A stretch of 64,000 bases of DNA from Clostridium_AW sp963515715 (GCF_963515715.1 NZ_CAUPZS010000002.1:186001-250000); one strand, 5' to 3'. Shown: positions 36,633 through 45,919, counted from the first letter of the stretch. Numbers and translations: made by a program. The notes: generated by a model not told the origin, from the sequence alone.

Positions 36633-36872
36633 ATGAGAACAGTATATAAAAATCCTAAAGAACTAGGACATAAAATTAAGGATTTAGTTGATACATATAA
36701 TGATGGACTAATTTCTTATGAAAAGTTTGAGGAAATAATTATTGAAATGATAGAAAAGAATGAGGATAGAATTTATAAAAATGGATTCATGCCATCGAAA
36801 TTAATTAGTATTATAGGTGAAGACGGAAAATCAATAATAGATGAAATAAAAAGTAAAATAAATAACCAGTAG
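36633..36872 (+). CDS. TIGR04540-like small protein
   Basis: A 79-residue helical protein, MRTVYKNPKELGHKIKDLVD through EDGKSIIDEIKSKINN. The start MRTVYKNPKELG is what I recall of the clostridial family TIGR04540. Function unknown. AAAGGAG sets ATG 36633 as start rather than 36612. A terminator hairpin follows at 36919. Confidence 0.6.
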   Translation: MRTVYKNPKELGHKIKDLVDTYNDGLISYEKFEEIIIEMIEKNEDRIYKNGFMPSKLISIIGEDGKSIIDEIKSKINNQ

Positions 36873-36918
36873 TTTAGATGGAGTAAAAAATGTTGTAAAT
36901 AAGGAAATTGAAAAAATA

Positions 36919-36951
36919 AAAGCTTCAGGTAAAAATATTATCTGAAGCTTT
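36919..36951 (+). terminator. Terminator hairpin
   Basis: AAAGCTTCAG pairs perfectly with CTGAAGCTTT over 13 bases; the T run is short. Confidence 0.6.
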
Positions 36952-37035
36952 AAGGCATGTCTTTATTATTGTGAACAATGTAAATCCATGGTAAAATTAA
37001 TTTGGCAAATCATTGTAAGATAAGGAGATAGTAAT

Positions 37036-37767
37036 ATGTTAGTAAACCGTATAGGATTTATAGTTTTTACTTTTTCGTTGATGCTTATATTATCAGTGTT
37101 AACGAAGAATGTTATTATATCAGGAAGCATTACATTTGTTACTGTAATAATTGGCTATATAATTATTGCAAATGTGCGAAATAAAAAAAGGGTTAATTTA
37201 TTAGAAGAAAATTGTGATCCACAAGCATTTTTAGAAGCTACAGAAAAACAAAGGGATATGATAGGTAAAAAAGATAAATATAATACTTATTTGAATATTG
37301 ATAAGGCAGTAGGACTTATTACCATGGGGGAATTTGAAGAAGCAAAAGAACTTTTAATGTCAATTGACAAAACTTATTTGTCAGCTAAAAATGGAATGCT
37401 ACTCATATATACGATAGATTTATTATATTGCTTATATGAACTTGGAGAAATTTCTCATGCCGAGGAAATATTTGAGACGCAAATTCCTTTATTACCACCT
37501 GTGAATTCAAGAATGATTTTATCTATGAAATTACTAGTGGCAGAAAGACTTTTGTTTTTAAATAGATATGAGGAAAGTAGAGAAAAATTTCAAGAATTAT
37601 TGAACGAAAAAATGACCAAGCGTATGAGGATAGGTGTATTATATGATTTAGCAAAAATAGATGAAAACACTGGAGATATTGATTCGGCACAGAATAAATA
37701 TAAAGAAGTAGCAGAGTCAGGAAATAAACTATGGATAGCAAAGGAAGCTAAGAAGCATTTAAATTAG
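37036..37767 (+). CDS. Membrane-anchored TPR-like protein
   Basis: Two membrane helices (about 8-26 and 31-49) lead into a cytoplasmic helical region of about 190 residues with TPR-like pairs (VGLITMGEFEEAKELL, then ISHAEEIFETQIP and LNRYEESREKFQELL). Probably a scaffold for protein contacts; partner unknown. AAGGAGA precedes the ATG. Its leader and first codons are copied at 32784-32908. Confidence 0.7.
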   Translation: MLVNRIGFIVFTFSLMLILSVLTKNVIISGSITFVTVIIGYIIIANVRNKKRVNLLEENCDPQAFLEATEKQRDMIGKKDKYNTYLNIDKAVGLITMGEFEEAKELLMSIDKTYLSAKNGMLLIYTIDLLYCLYELGEISHAEEIFETQIPLLPPVNSRMILSMKLLVAERLLFLNRYEESREKFQELLNEKMTKRMRIGVLYDLAKIDENTGDIDSAQNKYKEVAESGNKLWIAKEAKKHLN

Positions 37768-37862
37768 TAGTAATTAAAAAAACTTAAAGAATCATAAGTA
37801 TGAAATAGGAGAATTTTAAATTAGCAAACGTGGTATAATTTATATTATAGGAGTGTGAGACT

Positions 37863-38084
37863 ATGGCAGATATAAAATATGAAATAAAAGAGAGTCTAGG
37901 AACTATTTCAGAATCATCAAAGGGCTGGGTAAAGGAATTAAACCTTATAAGTTGGAATGAAAAAGAAGCTAAATATGATATTAGAGATTGGGACCAAGAA
38001 CATAAAAAGATGGGTAAGGGAGTTACCTTAACAGTTGAAGAATTAAAAAAGCTTAAAGAAATATTAAATGAAATGGATTTGTAA
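37863..38084 (+). CDS. PC4/YdbC-type single-strand DNA binding protein
   Basis: A 73-residue homologue of the transcription coactivator PC4 (YdbC family). KGWVKELNLISWNEKEAKYD and IRDWDQEHKKMGKGV form the curved sheet that binds single-stranded nucleic acid, and LTVEELKKLKEIL is the dimer helix. AGGAGTG precedes the start. A decayed relative lies at 4191-4352. Confidence 0.85.
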   Translation: MADIKYEIKESLGTISESSKGWVKELNLISWNEKEAKYDIRDWDQEHKKMGKGVTLTVEELKKLKEILNEMDL

Positions 38085-38161
38085 AATAGGATATAACTTA
38101 ATATTAACCCTCTCTTTATGCTTTAAATATTATGTATTATAGTAATTTAAGGGAGTAATTT

Positions 38162-39040
38162 ATGGTAAATGGCATACCAATTTATATAAACCAAGACTTA
38201 ATGTTAGACTTAGCTGCGTTAATGTGTGGGGGATTTGAAGAAAGTAGAAATGTTAGGAATAGGAAAGAGTTAGAAGTCCATTTTAGAAATACACAAGAAA
38301 GTAGATTGCAAAAAACTATACCAAAAATATATGCTGTTAATAATGAAAAGGATTTGGGAAAATTACATGGTGAAGTAGAGTTTGTAAATGATGTTACTTC
38401 GACAATAATATTTACCAATTTCTCCAGATTTAATACCGTTAGATCTATGATGCTTGAGAGAAATATGATTAAACCGATAATAGAGAAAGATATATTTGAA
38501 GGTGAAATAAAGAGCGGGGATTATGTAGAATTTACTGCAAATATGATAACAACTTCCCTCTTGCCAACCATTAATACATTGATAGGCGTAATAGAGTCTT
38601 ATGATATTAAACTTTTAGATAATTTAATAAGGGAAAAGTTATCTGGTCTAAATAATATTACATTTATATTAGGCCAATTAAAATTTTTAAGTGATTCCTT
38701 AAGTATGAATAACACCACTGATATGGTTCTAAATATAGATGAGAGTAAAGTGGTGTTAACTGTAAATTTAGATTATTTTTCAAACAAAAATGCTTATGTA
38801 TATGATTTAGCATATTCAGAAGTGAGGATTTTGGGGAAAATTTCTAGAATCGTAGATGAAGACAATTATTTTGACTTGCTAAGGAAAACAGCTACAAGCG
38901 ATTATTATAATAGATTCTTAGATTCCTTAGCTCCTTACTTAATGATACTAAATAGTAATGGGATATTGGTGCCAGATAATTTTACTACGAAGGTAAATGG
39001 ACCAGGGATTAATGTTATACCTGTTGCAATTTATGTTTAA
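38162..39040 (+). CDS. DUF6414-like protein
   Basis: A 292-residue soluble protein starting MVNGIPIYINQDLMLDLAAL. The opening (P-I-Y-I/L-N-Q) and the mixed alpha/beta pattern recall DUF6414, which I know from accessory and defence-type loci; this is from memory. Residues 100-130 look like an OB-like strand set (GEIKSGDYVEFTANM). No catalytic motif is seen. GGGAG precedes the start. It stands alone between the PC4 gene and butanol dehydrogenase. Confidence 0.5.
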   Translation: MVNGIPIYINQDLMLDLAALMCGGFEESRNVRNRKELEVHFRNTQESRLQKTIPKIYAVNNEKDLGKLHGEVEFVNDVTSTIIFTNFSRFNTVRSMMLERNMIKPIIEKDIFEGEIKSGDYVEFTANMITTSLLPTINTLIGVIESYDIKLLDNLIREKLSGLNNITFILGQLKFLSDSLSMNNTTDMVLNIDESKVVLTVNLDYFSNKNAYVYDLAYSEVRILGKISRIVDEDNYFDLLRKTATSDYYNRFLDSLAPYLMILNSNGILVPDNFTTKVNGPGINVIPVAIYV

Positions 39041-39200
39041 AAACTACATATGATTGTGCAAAAATCAAATTGATAAAATAAGAAAATCCAGTCCAAATAA
39101 TCAAAGGGTATGTGGAGAGATAAAGATAATTTGGAATAATCTTCAGAACTGTTTTATAATATAATAAGTGTAGTAATTAAGTGATTATAGGAGGGGTTAT

Positions 39201-40367
39201 ATGAACAATTTTACATTTTATAGTCCAACATATTTTGTTTTTGGAAAAGATACCGAAAATGAGGCAGGTAAATATGTTAAGCGTTTTGGTGGAAGTAATG
39301 TTTTAATCCATTATGGTGGAGGCTCTGTTGTTAAAAGTGGTTTGCTTGAAAGAGTTGAAAAATCTCTTGTAGAAAGTGGTATAACATATAAAACTCTAGG
39401 CGGAGTAAAGCCTAACCCAAGAAGCGGCTTGGTTTATGAAGGTATTAAGCTTTGCAAGGAAGAAAATATAGATTTCATCCTAGCTGTTGGTGGAGGAAGC
39501 GTTATAGATTCCGCAAAAGCTATAGCAGCAGGTGCAAAGTATGATGGAGACTTTTGGGACTTTTATCAGGGAAAAGCAGTAAGAAAAGCAATTCCTGTGG
39601 GTACTATATTAACTATTGCTGCAGCAGGAAGTGAGGGATCTGGTGATTCTGTTATAACTCATGAAAATGGCATGTTAAAACGTGGTGCCAGTGGAGATGC
39701 ACTTAGACCTGTATTCTCCATATTAAACCCACAATTAACTACTACTTTATCTGACTATCAAACAGCTTGTGGTGCTACAGACATTATGGCTCACGTATTT
39801 GAAAGATATTTTACAAACACCAAAGATGTTGAAATAACAGATAGGCTTTGCGAAGGTGTACTGCTCACCATGATTAAGGAAGTACCGAAGGCTTTAGAAA
39901 ATCCTAATGACTACAATGCTAGAGCAAATATAATGTGGGCAGGAATGGTAGCTCATAATGATATTTGTGGAGTAGGACGTGTTCAAGATTGGAGCAGTCA
40001 TCAAATAGAACATGAACTGTCAGCACTATACGACGTAGCTCATGGAGCAGGTCTTGCGGTTATATTCCCTGCATGGATGAAACATGTTATGAAAAATGCA
40101 GTGGACAAATTTGCTCAAATGGCAGTTAGAGTATGGGGATGCCAAATGGACTTTGAAAACCCTGAAAAAACTGCATTAGAAGGAATCCACAGATTTGAGA
40201 ACTTCTTAAAATCCATTGGTATGCCTCTAACTTTTGAGGAGATTGGTGCAAAGGAAAGTGACATTCCAGAGATGGTAAAAAAATTAATGGATGGCAGAGA
40301 TAAAGTAGGTAGTTTAGTAGGACTAACTGCTGAAGATGTAGAAAAAATATATCGTTTAGCTCTGTAA
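39201..40367 (+). CDS. bdhA: Iron-containing alcohol (butanol) dehydrogenase
   Basis: A 388-residue group III alcohol dehydrogenase. GGGSVIDSAKAIA (about 97-109) binds NAD(P)H; metal ligands lie in ATDIMAH (D and H), SSHQIEH and DVAHGAG. The overall sequence resembles NADPH-type butanol dehydrogenases BdhA/BdhB that reduce aldehydes at the end of solvent fermentation. AGGAGGGG precedes the start. A terminator follows. The last 31 codons plus the terminator and the next promoter are copied at 53038-53320. Confidence 0.88.
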   Translation: MNNFTFYSPTYFVFGKDTENEAGKYVKRFGGSNVLIHYGGGSVVKSGLLERVEKSLVESGITYKTLGGVKPNPRSGLVYEGIKLCKEENIDFILAVGGGSVIDSAKAIAAGAKYDGDFWDFYQGKAVRKAIPVGTILTIAAAGSEGSGDSVITHENGMLKRGASGDALRPVFSILNPQLTTTLSDYQTACGATDIMAHVFERYFTNTKDVEITDRLCEGVLLTMIKEVPKALENPNDYNARANIMWAGMVAHNDICGVGRVQDWSSHQIEHELSALYDVAHGAGLAVIFPAWMKHVMKNAVDKFAQMAVRVWGCQMDFENPEKTALEGIHRFENFLKSIGMPLTFEEIGAKESDIPEMVKKLMDGRDKVGSLVGLTAEDVEKIYRLAL

Positions 40368-40388
40368 AACTGTAAAATAGAAGATAAG

Positions 40389-40481
40389 AAAGCTATGGGT
40401 GAAATACTCATAGCTTTTTTTATAATATCTGCAAGATAATAAGCCAATGATATTAAAAGTATCCTTGGCTTATGTTATAAT
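40389..40481 (+). terminator. bdhA terminator and the following dyad promoter
   Basis: AAAGCTATG pairs with CATAGCTTT and a T run. Then dyad AAGCCAATGATA/TATCCTTGGCTT (40441-40471) overlaps an extended -10 TGTTATAAT ending at 40481, serving the kinase gene. The same unit is copied before the CPBP gene at 53376. Confidence 0.75.
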
Positions 40482-40546
40482 TTTTAGTAAAGTATAGTGA
40501 AAAAGTCTATTTGACTAATAGACAAATATGACTTGATGGAGGAAAT

Positions 40547-41059
40547 ATGATTATTTTAATTACGGGTTGTTCGCATTCAGGAAAAACATTACTGGCACAA
40601 AAATTACTTGAAAAATACAAGTTTCCGTATATGTCTATTGACCATCTGAAAATGGGACTTATTAGGAGTGGAAATACAACGTTGACACCAGAAGATGATG
40701 ACGATTTAACGAATTATCTTTGGCCTATTATTAGGGAGATTATCAAAACAAATATTGAAAACAATCAAAATCTTATCATTGAAGGCTGCTATATTCCTTT
40801 TGATTGGAAAAACAGTTTTAGTGAAGCGTACCTTAATGAAATCAAGTATTTTTGCCTTATTATGACGAAGAAATATATTGATAATCATTTTTTTGAAATA
40901 AAAAATTATGCGAATGTTATAGAACAGCGTGTAGATGATTCATTTTGTACAAAAGAAATGCTTATAGAAGAGAACTTACTAAATCTTAATATGTGTCAAA
41001 AACATAAGTGCAATTATGTACTAATAGACGAATATTATAACATTGATATAGAGTTGTAA
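40547..41059 (+). CDS. P-loop kinase-like protein
   Basis: A 170-residue nucleotide kinase-like ATPase: ITGCSHSGKTLLAQKLL is the Walker A loop and NLIIEGCYIPFDW the Walker B-like strand. Similar small proteins phosphorylate antibiotics or metabolites, or belong to the zeta-toxin group; the substrate is unknown. GGAGG precedes ATG. It may share a transcript with the membrane protein 28 bases downstream. Confidence 0.7.
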   Translation: MIILITGCSHSGKTLLAQKLLEKYKFPYMSIDHLKMGLIRSGNTTLTPEDDDDLTNYLWPIIREIIKTNIENNQNLIIEGCYIPFDWKNSFSEAYLNEIKYFCLIMTKKYIDNHFFEIKNYANVIEQRVDDSFCTKEMLIEENLLNLNMCQKHKCNYVLIDEYYNIDIEL

Positions 41060-41086
41060 ATTCTAGCTTGGGTTGGAGGTTGAAGT

Positions 41087-41584
41087 ATGAATTTGTGGAT
41101 ATTATTAATAGAAACTGTAATTATAACAATGATTTTTAATTTGGTTATATTCATTCCTTTATGTAAAAATCCAGTCTGGTGGATTCATGATTATCCAAAA
41201 GATATTCAAGAAGAATATTTTAAAACCCATGAAAGAATACCAGCAGAACCATTAAGCAAAACAGCTATAATTAAGAAGGGAATATTTCTTTTCTTTAGCA
41301 TTATAGTACTTGTTGGACTAATGAGTTTAGCTCAGGCAAAAACTTTTTTAGAAGGTTTTTTAGGAAGCTTTTTTATTTGGTTTATAATTAATGTTTGGGA
41401 TTGTTTCTTTATGGATTGGATTTTATTTGCTAATATTAAAGTAATAAGATTACCTGGTACTGAACATATGGACAAAGAATATCATCAAAAAAAGTATCAT
41501 TTTATTCATGGATTAATAGGAATATTAATAGGAATATTTCCATGCTTATTTGTGGGAGTAAGCATTTTATTGATTAACTCATAA
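41087..41584 (+). CDS. Four-helix membrane protein of unknown function
   Basis: A 165-residue protein with hydrophobic segments at about 5-25, 64-83, 89-112 and 140-163, and a polar loop with WWIHDYPKDIQEEYFK. I do not recognise the family. TTGGAGG precedes the start. The stop is followed by AATTCCAATTTGT and an inter-cassette element, so it is the last gene of a cassette lacking a visible U box. Confidence 0.6.
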   Translation: MNLWILLIETVIITMIFNLVIFIPLCKNPVWWIHDYPKDIQEEYFKTHERIPAEPLSKTAIIKKGIFLFFSIIVLVGLMSLAQAKTFLEGFLGSFFIWFIINVWDCFFMDWILFANIKVIRLPGTEHMDKEYHQKKYHFIHGLIGILIGIFPCLFVGVSILLINS

Positions 41585-41585
41585 A

Positions 41586-41877
41586 TTCCAATTTGTCTCA
41601 TTGAACAAAACGAGCATAATGCTTGGCTTAGTTAATATATATTTTTCTTATTTAACGTAACAACTAAAAAATGAATAATTTACCTGAACACCGTATTATT
41701 CAAGCTTGAATTTTACGGTGTTTTTACGTCGTAATTTGATTAAAAGGCGACGTAACTTTTGAAAATGGAGATACGAATAATGTTCTTTGAAAATTGAATA
41801 ATACGGTATTAAGAAGTAAAAACATTTTATATTTACTACCAAAATAACCATTAGTTGGTGTATAAATATGATATAAT
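41586..41877 (+). repeat. Inter-cassette element: D12 terminator, boxA, U13 and promoter
   Basis: The first 130 bases nearly duplicate 55528-55680. D12 box AACACCGTATTATTC (41687-41701) forms a near-perfect hairpin with CTTGAATTTTACGGTGTT. TGTTCTTTGAAAATTGAATA (41781-41800), U13 GAATAATACGGTATT (41796-41810) and -10 TGATATAAT ending 41877 follow. U13 is the one box that mismatches its own D at the variable site. Confidence 0.8.
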
Positions 41878-41934
41878 TACTATTAGTTAAATCACAATAG
41901 TAATTTATTACGAATAGTTAAGGGGAATAAAGTA

Positions 41935-42474
41935 ATGAAAATATATTTTCAAGAATTTAAGGATGAAATTGATACGCTTATCGAGTTTTTAACATCAGAT
42001 ACCTGGGAATTTCATGGAATACCAAATCCAAAGCCAGAAAGTATTCGAGCAAGTTATGAAAACCAATATTATAACGGAGATGATTGCAAAACATTTTGGA
42101 TTGCTTTAGATCAAGATACTAAAGTAGGAATGATAAGGATTTATGACTTATATGATGATACTCCTTTGTTTGATATAAGAATTTTAAACAACTACAAAGG
42201 CATGGGAATTGGGACAATTGCTGTTAAATGGATTAGTAGTTATATATTTAATAATTTCCCTAACACAGAGAGAATAGAGGGAAATACAAGAGAAGATAAT
42301 TATGCTATGAGATGCGTTTTTCATAAGTGTGCTTTTGTTAAAGAAGCACATTTTCGGAAAGCATGGCCAAGTAAAGATGGAAAATTATATGATGCAATTG
42401 GTTATGGCATAATAAAAGTTGATTGGGCAAGTGGACAAGTTACTCCAGTAAACTGGAATGACTTTAAGTATTAA
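41935..42474 (+). CDS. GNAT acetyltransferase
   Basis: A 179-residue GNAT protein: NNYKGMGIGTIAVKWI is the acetyl-CoA loop and REDNYAMRCVFHKCAFVKE the conserved helix and strand that end the fold. The length and the N-terminal FKDEIDTLIEFLTSDTWEF recall aminoglycoside-type acetyltransferases, but the substrate is not told by sequence. AAGGGG precedes the start. Its leader is nearly identical to that of the unrelated metalloprotease gene at 47034. Confidence 0.8.
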   Translation: MKIYFQEFKDEIDTLIEFLTSDTWEFHGIPNPKPESIRASYENQYYNGDDCKTFWIALDQDTKVGMIRIYDLYDDTPLFDIRILNNYKGMGIGTIAVKWISSYIFNNFPNTERIEGNTREDNYAMRCVFHKCAFVKEAHFRKAWPSKDGKLYDAIGYGIIKVDWASGQVTPVNWNDFKY

Positions 42475-42489
42475 GTATATAAATACCAA

Positions 42490-42580
42490 TATTCTTATTT
42501 AACGTCAAACAATAAAAAACGAATAATTGTTTTAAACACCGTATTATTTATAATTGAATTTTACGGTGTTTTTACGCCGC
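42490..42580 (+). repeat. D13 terminator
   Basis: Shoulder TTCTTATTTAACGTC, then D13 box AAACACCGTATTATTT (42534-42549) and partner ACGGTGTTTTT. The same variant (TATTATTTATAATTG) occurs at D19. Confidence 0.8.
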
Positions 42581-43030
42581 AATACAAAAATTTTGCGACT
42601 TTATATTAACTTTAATAAGTAGCTTATAGTATATAAGTGAAAAGAAATCTAAATATGCAAAGGAAAACTGGTCAACACTGTTTGCACATATGATATCATA
42701 GATAATAAAACAGATGAAAGAATATGTTATAAAATAAGTTGGTTCTCCAATTTAGTGAAGATTATATCATGATAATAATATTTACAAAGTTAATACTATT
42801 ATCTATAAATATATTATTTCTCTATATAATGATGCATACTGATTAAAGAATAAATTAAAATATATAAATATTAAATAGAAAAAGAATGTTATTTAAAAGT
42901 TGAATAATATGGTAAATAGAATTAAAATTTTTATCTATCTAAAAATAATAATAAACACTATTATATGCTATAATTACTAATTAATTTAGCTGGAATTGTA
43001 ATTCATAACTAATAAAGAGATGGTGATAAA
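42581..43030. other. Eroded cassette remnant with a degenerate U box
   Basis: Frames in 42636-42772 give KSKYAKENWSTLFAHM and then, one frame over, NKTDERICYKISWFSN, so a gene has decayed here. At 42886-42915 ATGTTATTTAAAAGTTGAAT is a worn boxA with U-like GAATAATATGGTAA. The promoter for the GNAT gene at 43031 is probably ATGCTATAAT near 42966-42975. Confidence 0.5.
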
Positions 43031-43429
43031 ATGGAAAAATGTAATATATTAATTAATTTAGAAATTCAAAATCATGAGATTCCAGATCTTAGACAAGCTG
43101 TAGGGTGGGAACGAAGAGATAGCGACTATCCTGTTTTATTTGAGCATTGTTTATTTTGGGCAGGGTTACGGGATAAGAATTATAATCTGATCGCATTTGG
43201 ATATATGGTAGGTCCAGGCATAGAACACGGATATCTTGAGGATATTATTGTTCATCCAGATTATCAAGGAAAAGGTATTGGCAATGCACTTGTAAAAAGG
43301 TTAATGCAAGAGGCTGAAAATAGGGGAATTTCTATTGTAACAGTAACATTTGAAGAAAATAATCGCGACTTTTATGAAGGTTGTGGTTTTACTTCATGTC
43401 CTGGAGGACTATGGAGAAAAAATGATTAA
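43031..43429 (+). CDS. GNAT acetyltransferase
   Basis: A 132-residue GNAT enzyme with EDIIVHPDYQGKGIGNALVK, the classic acetyl-CoA binding motif QGKGIG, and FYEGCGF at the end. The substrate is unknown. GAGATGGTG precedes ATG. The cassette has a decayed U box and lost its D terminator; the next cassette's shoulder starts 30 bases after the stop. Confidence 0.85.
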   Translation: MEKCNILINLEIQNHEIPDLRQAVGWERRDSDYPVLFEHCLFWAGLRDKNYNLIAFGYMVGPGIEHGYLEDIIVHPDYQGKGIGNALVKRLMQEAENRGISIVTVTFEENNRDFYEGCGFTSCPGGLWRKND

Positions 43430-43462
43430 GTTTTAAGTAAATCAATTCGGAATCTGAAATAA

Positions 43463-43584
43463 AGGCGACGTAACTATTAAAATCTGAAATAAGAATAATG
43501 TTCTTTGGAAATTGAATAATGTGGTGTTTGAAAATTTTTATACTTTTATACAAATATAAAAGTATCCAGAAAATGTGGTATAAT
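43463..43584 (+). repeat. Cassette start: shoulder, boxA, U15 and promoter
   Basis: GGCGACGTAACTATTAAAA, then TGTTCTTTGGAAATTG and U15 box GAATAATGTGGTGTTT (43514-43529). The extended -10 TGGTATAAT ends at 43584. U15 pairs at every position (two G-U pairs) with D15 of its own cassette. Confidence 0.8.
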
Positions 43585-43667
43585 TCTAAGTGGATTAAAT
43601 CATACTTGTAATTTTTTATGAATTAGTCTAATACCAATAAAAATTATTTATACTAGGAAGTGATTAC

Positions 43668-44156
43668 ATGAGCGCATATTCTTTTATTGCAACTGATTAT
43701 GAATTGCCAGAGTTAGATAACTCAAAAGAGAAAATTATTACTGTGAGAGAAGCAATTAAATTAGGTATAAAACCGCATGAACTAGTTCCTTGGGAAAGAA
43801 TGAATCCAGATGATAAAGTAACGATTGTTGATAACGAGGATGATTTAGGTGAATTAGTTATTGCAAAGGGTACTGCATATGAAAAAAATGTAAGGTGGTA
43901 TACAAATAAGCCATTTATATACTCAGTATATTTCAGGTATAAAAAATCTCGTGCAAATCAACTTCTAGAATACTTAAAAGAAAACATTATAGAAGGACAA
44001 AAACTTGAATTGTGGTCAATATGGCTTGATGATAAGCAGAGAATTAAGCCTATTCCTTGTGATTATGAAGAAATTGATTTAGACAACATAAAGCGAATGT
44101 ATGATTGGAAAAGTAAGAATCATGTAATTTATAACTGTATTATAATAAAAAGATAA
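43668..44156 (+). CDS. Hypothetical cassette protein
   Basis: A 162-residue acidic soluble protein, from MSAYSFIATDYELPELDNSK to HVIYNCIIIKR, with no catalytic motif or family that I recognise. The end (ELWSIWLDDKQRIKPIPCDY) is Trp- and Lys-rich. AGGAAGTG precedes the start. As single cargo of the U15-D15 cassette it is clearly a real gene: it has its own promoter and terminator and a full frame. Confidence 0.65.
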   Translation: MSAYSFIATDYELPELDNSKEKIITVREAIKLGIKPHELVPWERMNPDDKVTIVDNEDDLGELVIAKGTAYEKNVRWYTNKPFIYSVYFRYKKSRANQLLEYLKENIIEGQKLELWSIWLDDKQRIKPIPCDYEEIDLDNIKRMYDWKSKNHVIYNCIIIKR

Positions 44157-44170
44157 AATGATATGGGATT

Positions 44171-44362
44171 TTCATATTTAATATTTTGAATTAAAAAATG
44201 AATGATTTATGATAACACTGCATTATTCAAACTTGAATTTTACGGTGTTTTTGCGTCGCAATACAAATATAAAGTGACGTATTTTGATTATTTTGCGAGT
44301 TAATTAATAGAAATAGATCTTTGAAAATTGAATAGCACGGTATTTATAAAATATGTTATAAT
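44171..44362 (+). repeat. Inter-cassette element: D15 terminator, boxA, U16 and promoter
   Basis: D15 box AACACTGCATTATTC (44214-44228) mispairs at one base with its own hairpin arm but pairs fully with U15. Then GATCTTTGAAAATTG, U16 box GAATAGCACGGTATTT (44330-44345) and -10 TGTTATAAT ending 44362, nearly identical to 17950-18032. Confidence 0.8.
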
Positions 44363-44419
44363 TAAATAATAATTGTAAATAAATACGAATAATTAAATAT
44401 TTAACATAAGGGAGTTAGG

Positions 44420-44926
44420 ATGAAGAGGCTTGAAAGCAGTAGATTAATTTTAAGAGCATGGACAAAATATGATTTAAATGATTTGCATGAAATTATGTCC
44501 AATAAGAAAGTAGCCGATTTAGCAGGATTTAGGGTAAGGGCAAATATTAGCGAAATCAATGAAATTTTAAAAAAGTTTATTCAAGAACCGTATAACTCAC
44601 TATGGGCAATTGAACTTAAAGAAATTAATAAGGTAGTAGGATGGATTGAATTACATGAACCTATGGATAATGTTTGTGTAGGTTCTAAAGAGATAGGGTT
44701 TGTTTTATCTGAATTATGCTGGGGACGAGGGGTGGCAATCGAGGCAATTAAACAAATTGTTACTTATGCATTTATGGAAGAACAAGCTTGCTGTATTGTA
44801 TGTTCTCACTTCCAAAATAATATACAATCTAAAAAAGTAATTGAAAAAAGTGGTTTTAAGTACAAATTAAAGTATAATGATAAGTTTTACTATTGCTTGG
44901 AAAATGTATTAAATTTAAGACAGTAA
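44420..44926 (+). CDS. GNAT acetyltransferase, RimJ/RimL type
   Basis: A 168-residue enzyme starting KRLESSRLILRAWTKYDLND, the usual opening of RimJ/RimL-type N-acetyltransferases, with WGRGVAIEAIKQIV as the acetyl-CoA loop and KKVIEKSGFKY at the end. It may acetylate a protein N-terminus or a small molecule. GGGAG precedes ATG. It is the single gene between U16 and D16, whose boxes match at the variable site but not at two inner positions. Confidence 0.85.
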   Translation: MKRLESSRLILRAWTKYDLNDLHEIMSNKKVADLAGFRVRANISEINEILKKFIQEPYNSLWAIELKEINKVVGWIELHEPMDNVCVGSKEIGFVLSELCWGRGVAIEAIKQIVTYAFMEEQACCIVCSHFQNNIQSKKVIEKSGFKYKLKYNDKFYYCLENVLNLRQ

Positions 44927-44965
44927 TTTTAAACTATTACGAAGATAAAACTAAATATAAAAAAA

Positions 44966-45021
44966 TGAAAATACCGTAGTATTCAAAATGAATATGCAGT
45001 ATTTACACTATATGTTATAAT
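44966..45021 (+). repeat. Compact element: D16 hairpin doubling as next start
   Basis: AAATACCGTAGTATTC (44968-44983) is followed by GAATATGCAGTATTT, and straight after it comes -10 TGTTATAAT ending 45021. There is no spacer or boxA, so the hairpin's 3' arm seems to serve as the U box of the PhzF cassette. Confidence 0.65.
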
Positions 45022-45070
45022 TTTAGGTAAAATAAATGTTAATTATATTTTTATATAAGGAGGAATTAAA

Positions 45071-45919
45071 ATGGAATATTTTCATGTTGATGTTTTTAGC
45101 AATGAAATTTTATCTGGCAATGGATTAACTGTTGTTTTTTGTAATGAGGAATTAGAAGATAATCTTATGTTGAAATTAACACAAGAGTTTAAGCAATTTG
45201 AAACAATTTTTGTGAGAAGAATAGATGATAGTATATTTAATGCAAGAATTTTTACAGTAGATGAAGAATTGGATTTTGCGGGGCATCCTATTTTGGGAGC
45301 AGCTGCTACTATTCATAGTCATATTTTTAAAAATGAAGAAGATATAGCAATTACATTTCAATTAAATCAAAAAACAATTATAGCTAATTCAAAAAAGATA
45401 GAGGAGTATTATGAAGTACAAATGAATCAAGGAAAAGCGGAATTCCTCTGTGAAGTTTCAAAAGAGAAGAGAAATAAATATGTACATGCATTGAACTTGT
45501 CAGAAGAGAATTTAAGCGAAGAATTTCCTATGGAAGTTGTATCAACAGGATTACCATACTTATTAGTACCATTAACGTCAGGAATAGAGAATGCAAAAAT
45601 AATTAGTTCTAAATTTGAAGAAATGTTAAAAGAAGTAGGTGCTAAATTTGCTTATATATTTGATGTGAATTATATAGAAGGACGGACCTGGGATAATCAA
45701 GGAAACGTTGAGGATGTTGCAACAGGAAGTGCAGCTGGACCATTAGGTGCATATTTATATAAGCATAATATTTTTAATGTAGGTCATGAGATTATAATAA
45801 ATCAAGGAAGATTTGTCGGCAGACCTAGTAAAATTAAGGTTTCTATGAGCATTTCTGAAAAAGAAATATTAGTGTCTGGAGAGGTAGCTATTTTGGCAAA
45901 GGGAACTATTTTACTATAA
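45071..45919 (+). CDS. PhzF-family isomerase-like protein
   Basis: A 282-residue PhzF-fold protein (diaminopimelate epimerase-like, two domains). DFAGHPILGAAATI and VATGSAAGPLGAYL are the two conserved segments, and the acid in the opening VFSNEILSGNGLTVVF is typical. Relatives isomerise small acids; this one is uncharacterised. AAGGAGG precedes the start. It is cassette cargo with the short D17 terminator after the stop. Confidence 0.85.
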   Translation: MEYFHVDVFSNEILSGNGLTVVFCNEELEDNLMLKLTQEFKQFETIFVRRIDDSIFNARIFTVDEELDFAGHPILGAAATIHSHIFKNEEDIAITFQLNQKTIIANSKKIEEYYEVQMNQGKAEFLCEVSKEKRNKYVHALNLSEENLSEEFPMEVVSTGLPYLLVPLTSGIENAKIISSKFEEMLKEVGAKFAYIFDVNYIEGRTWDNQGNVEDVATGSAAGPLGAYLYKHNIFNVGHEIIINQGRFVGRPSKIKVSMSISEKEILVSGEVAILAKGTILL

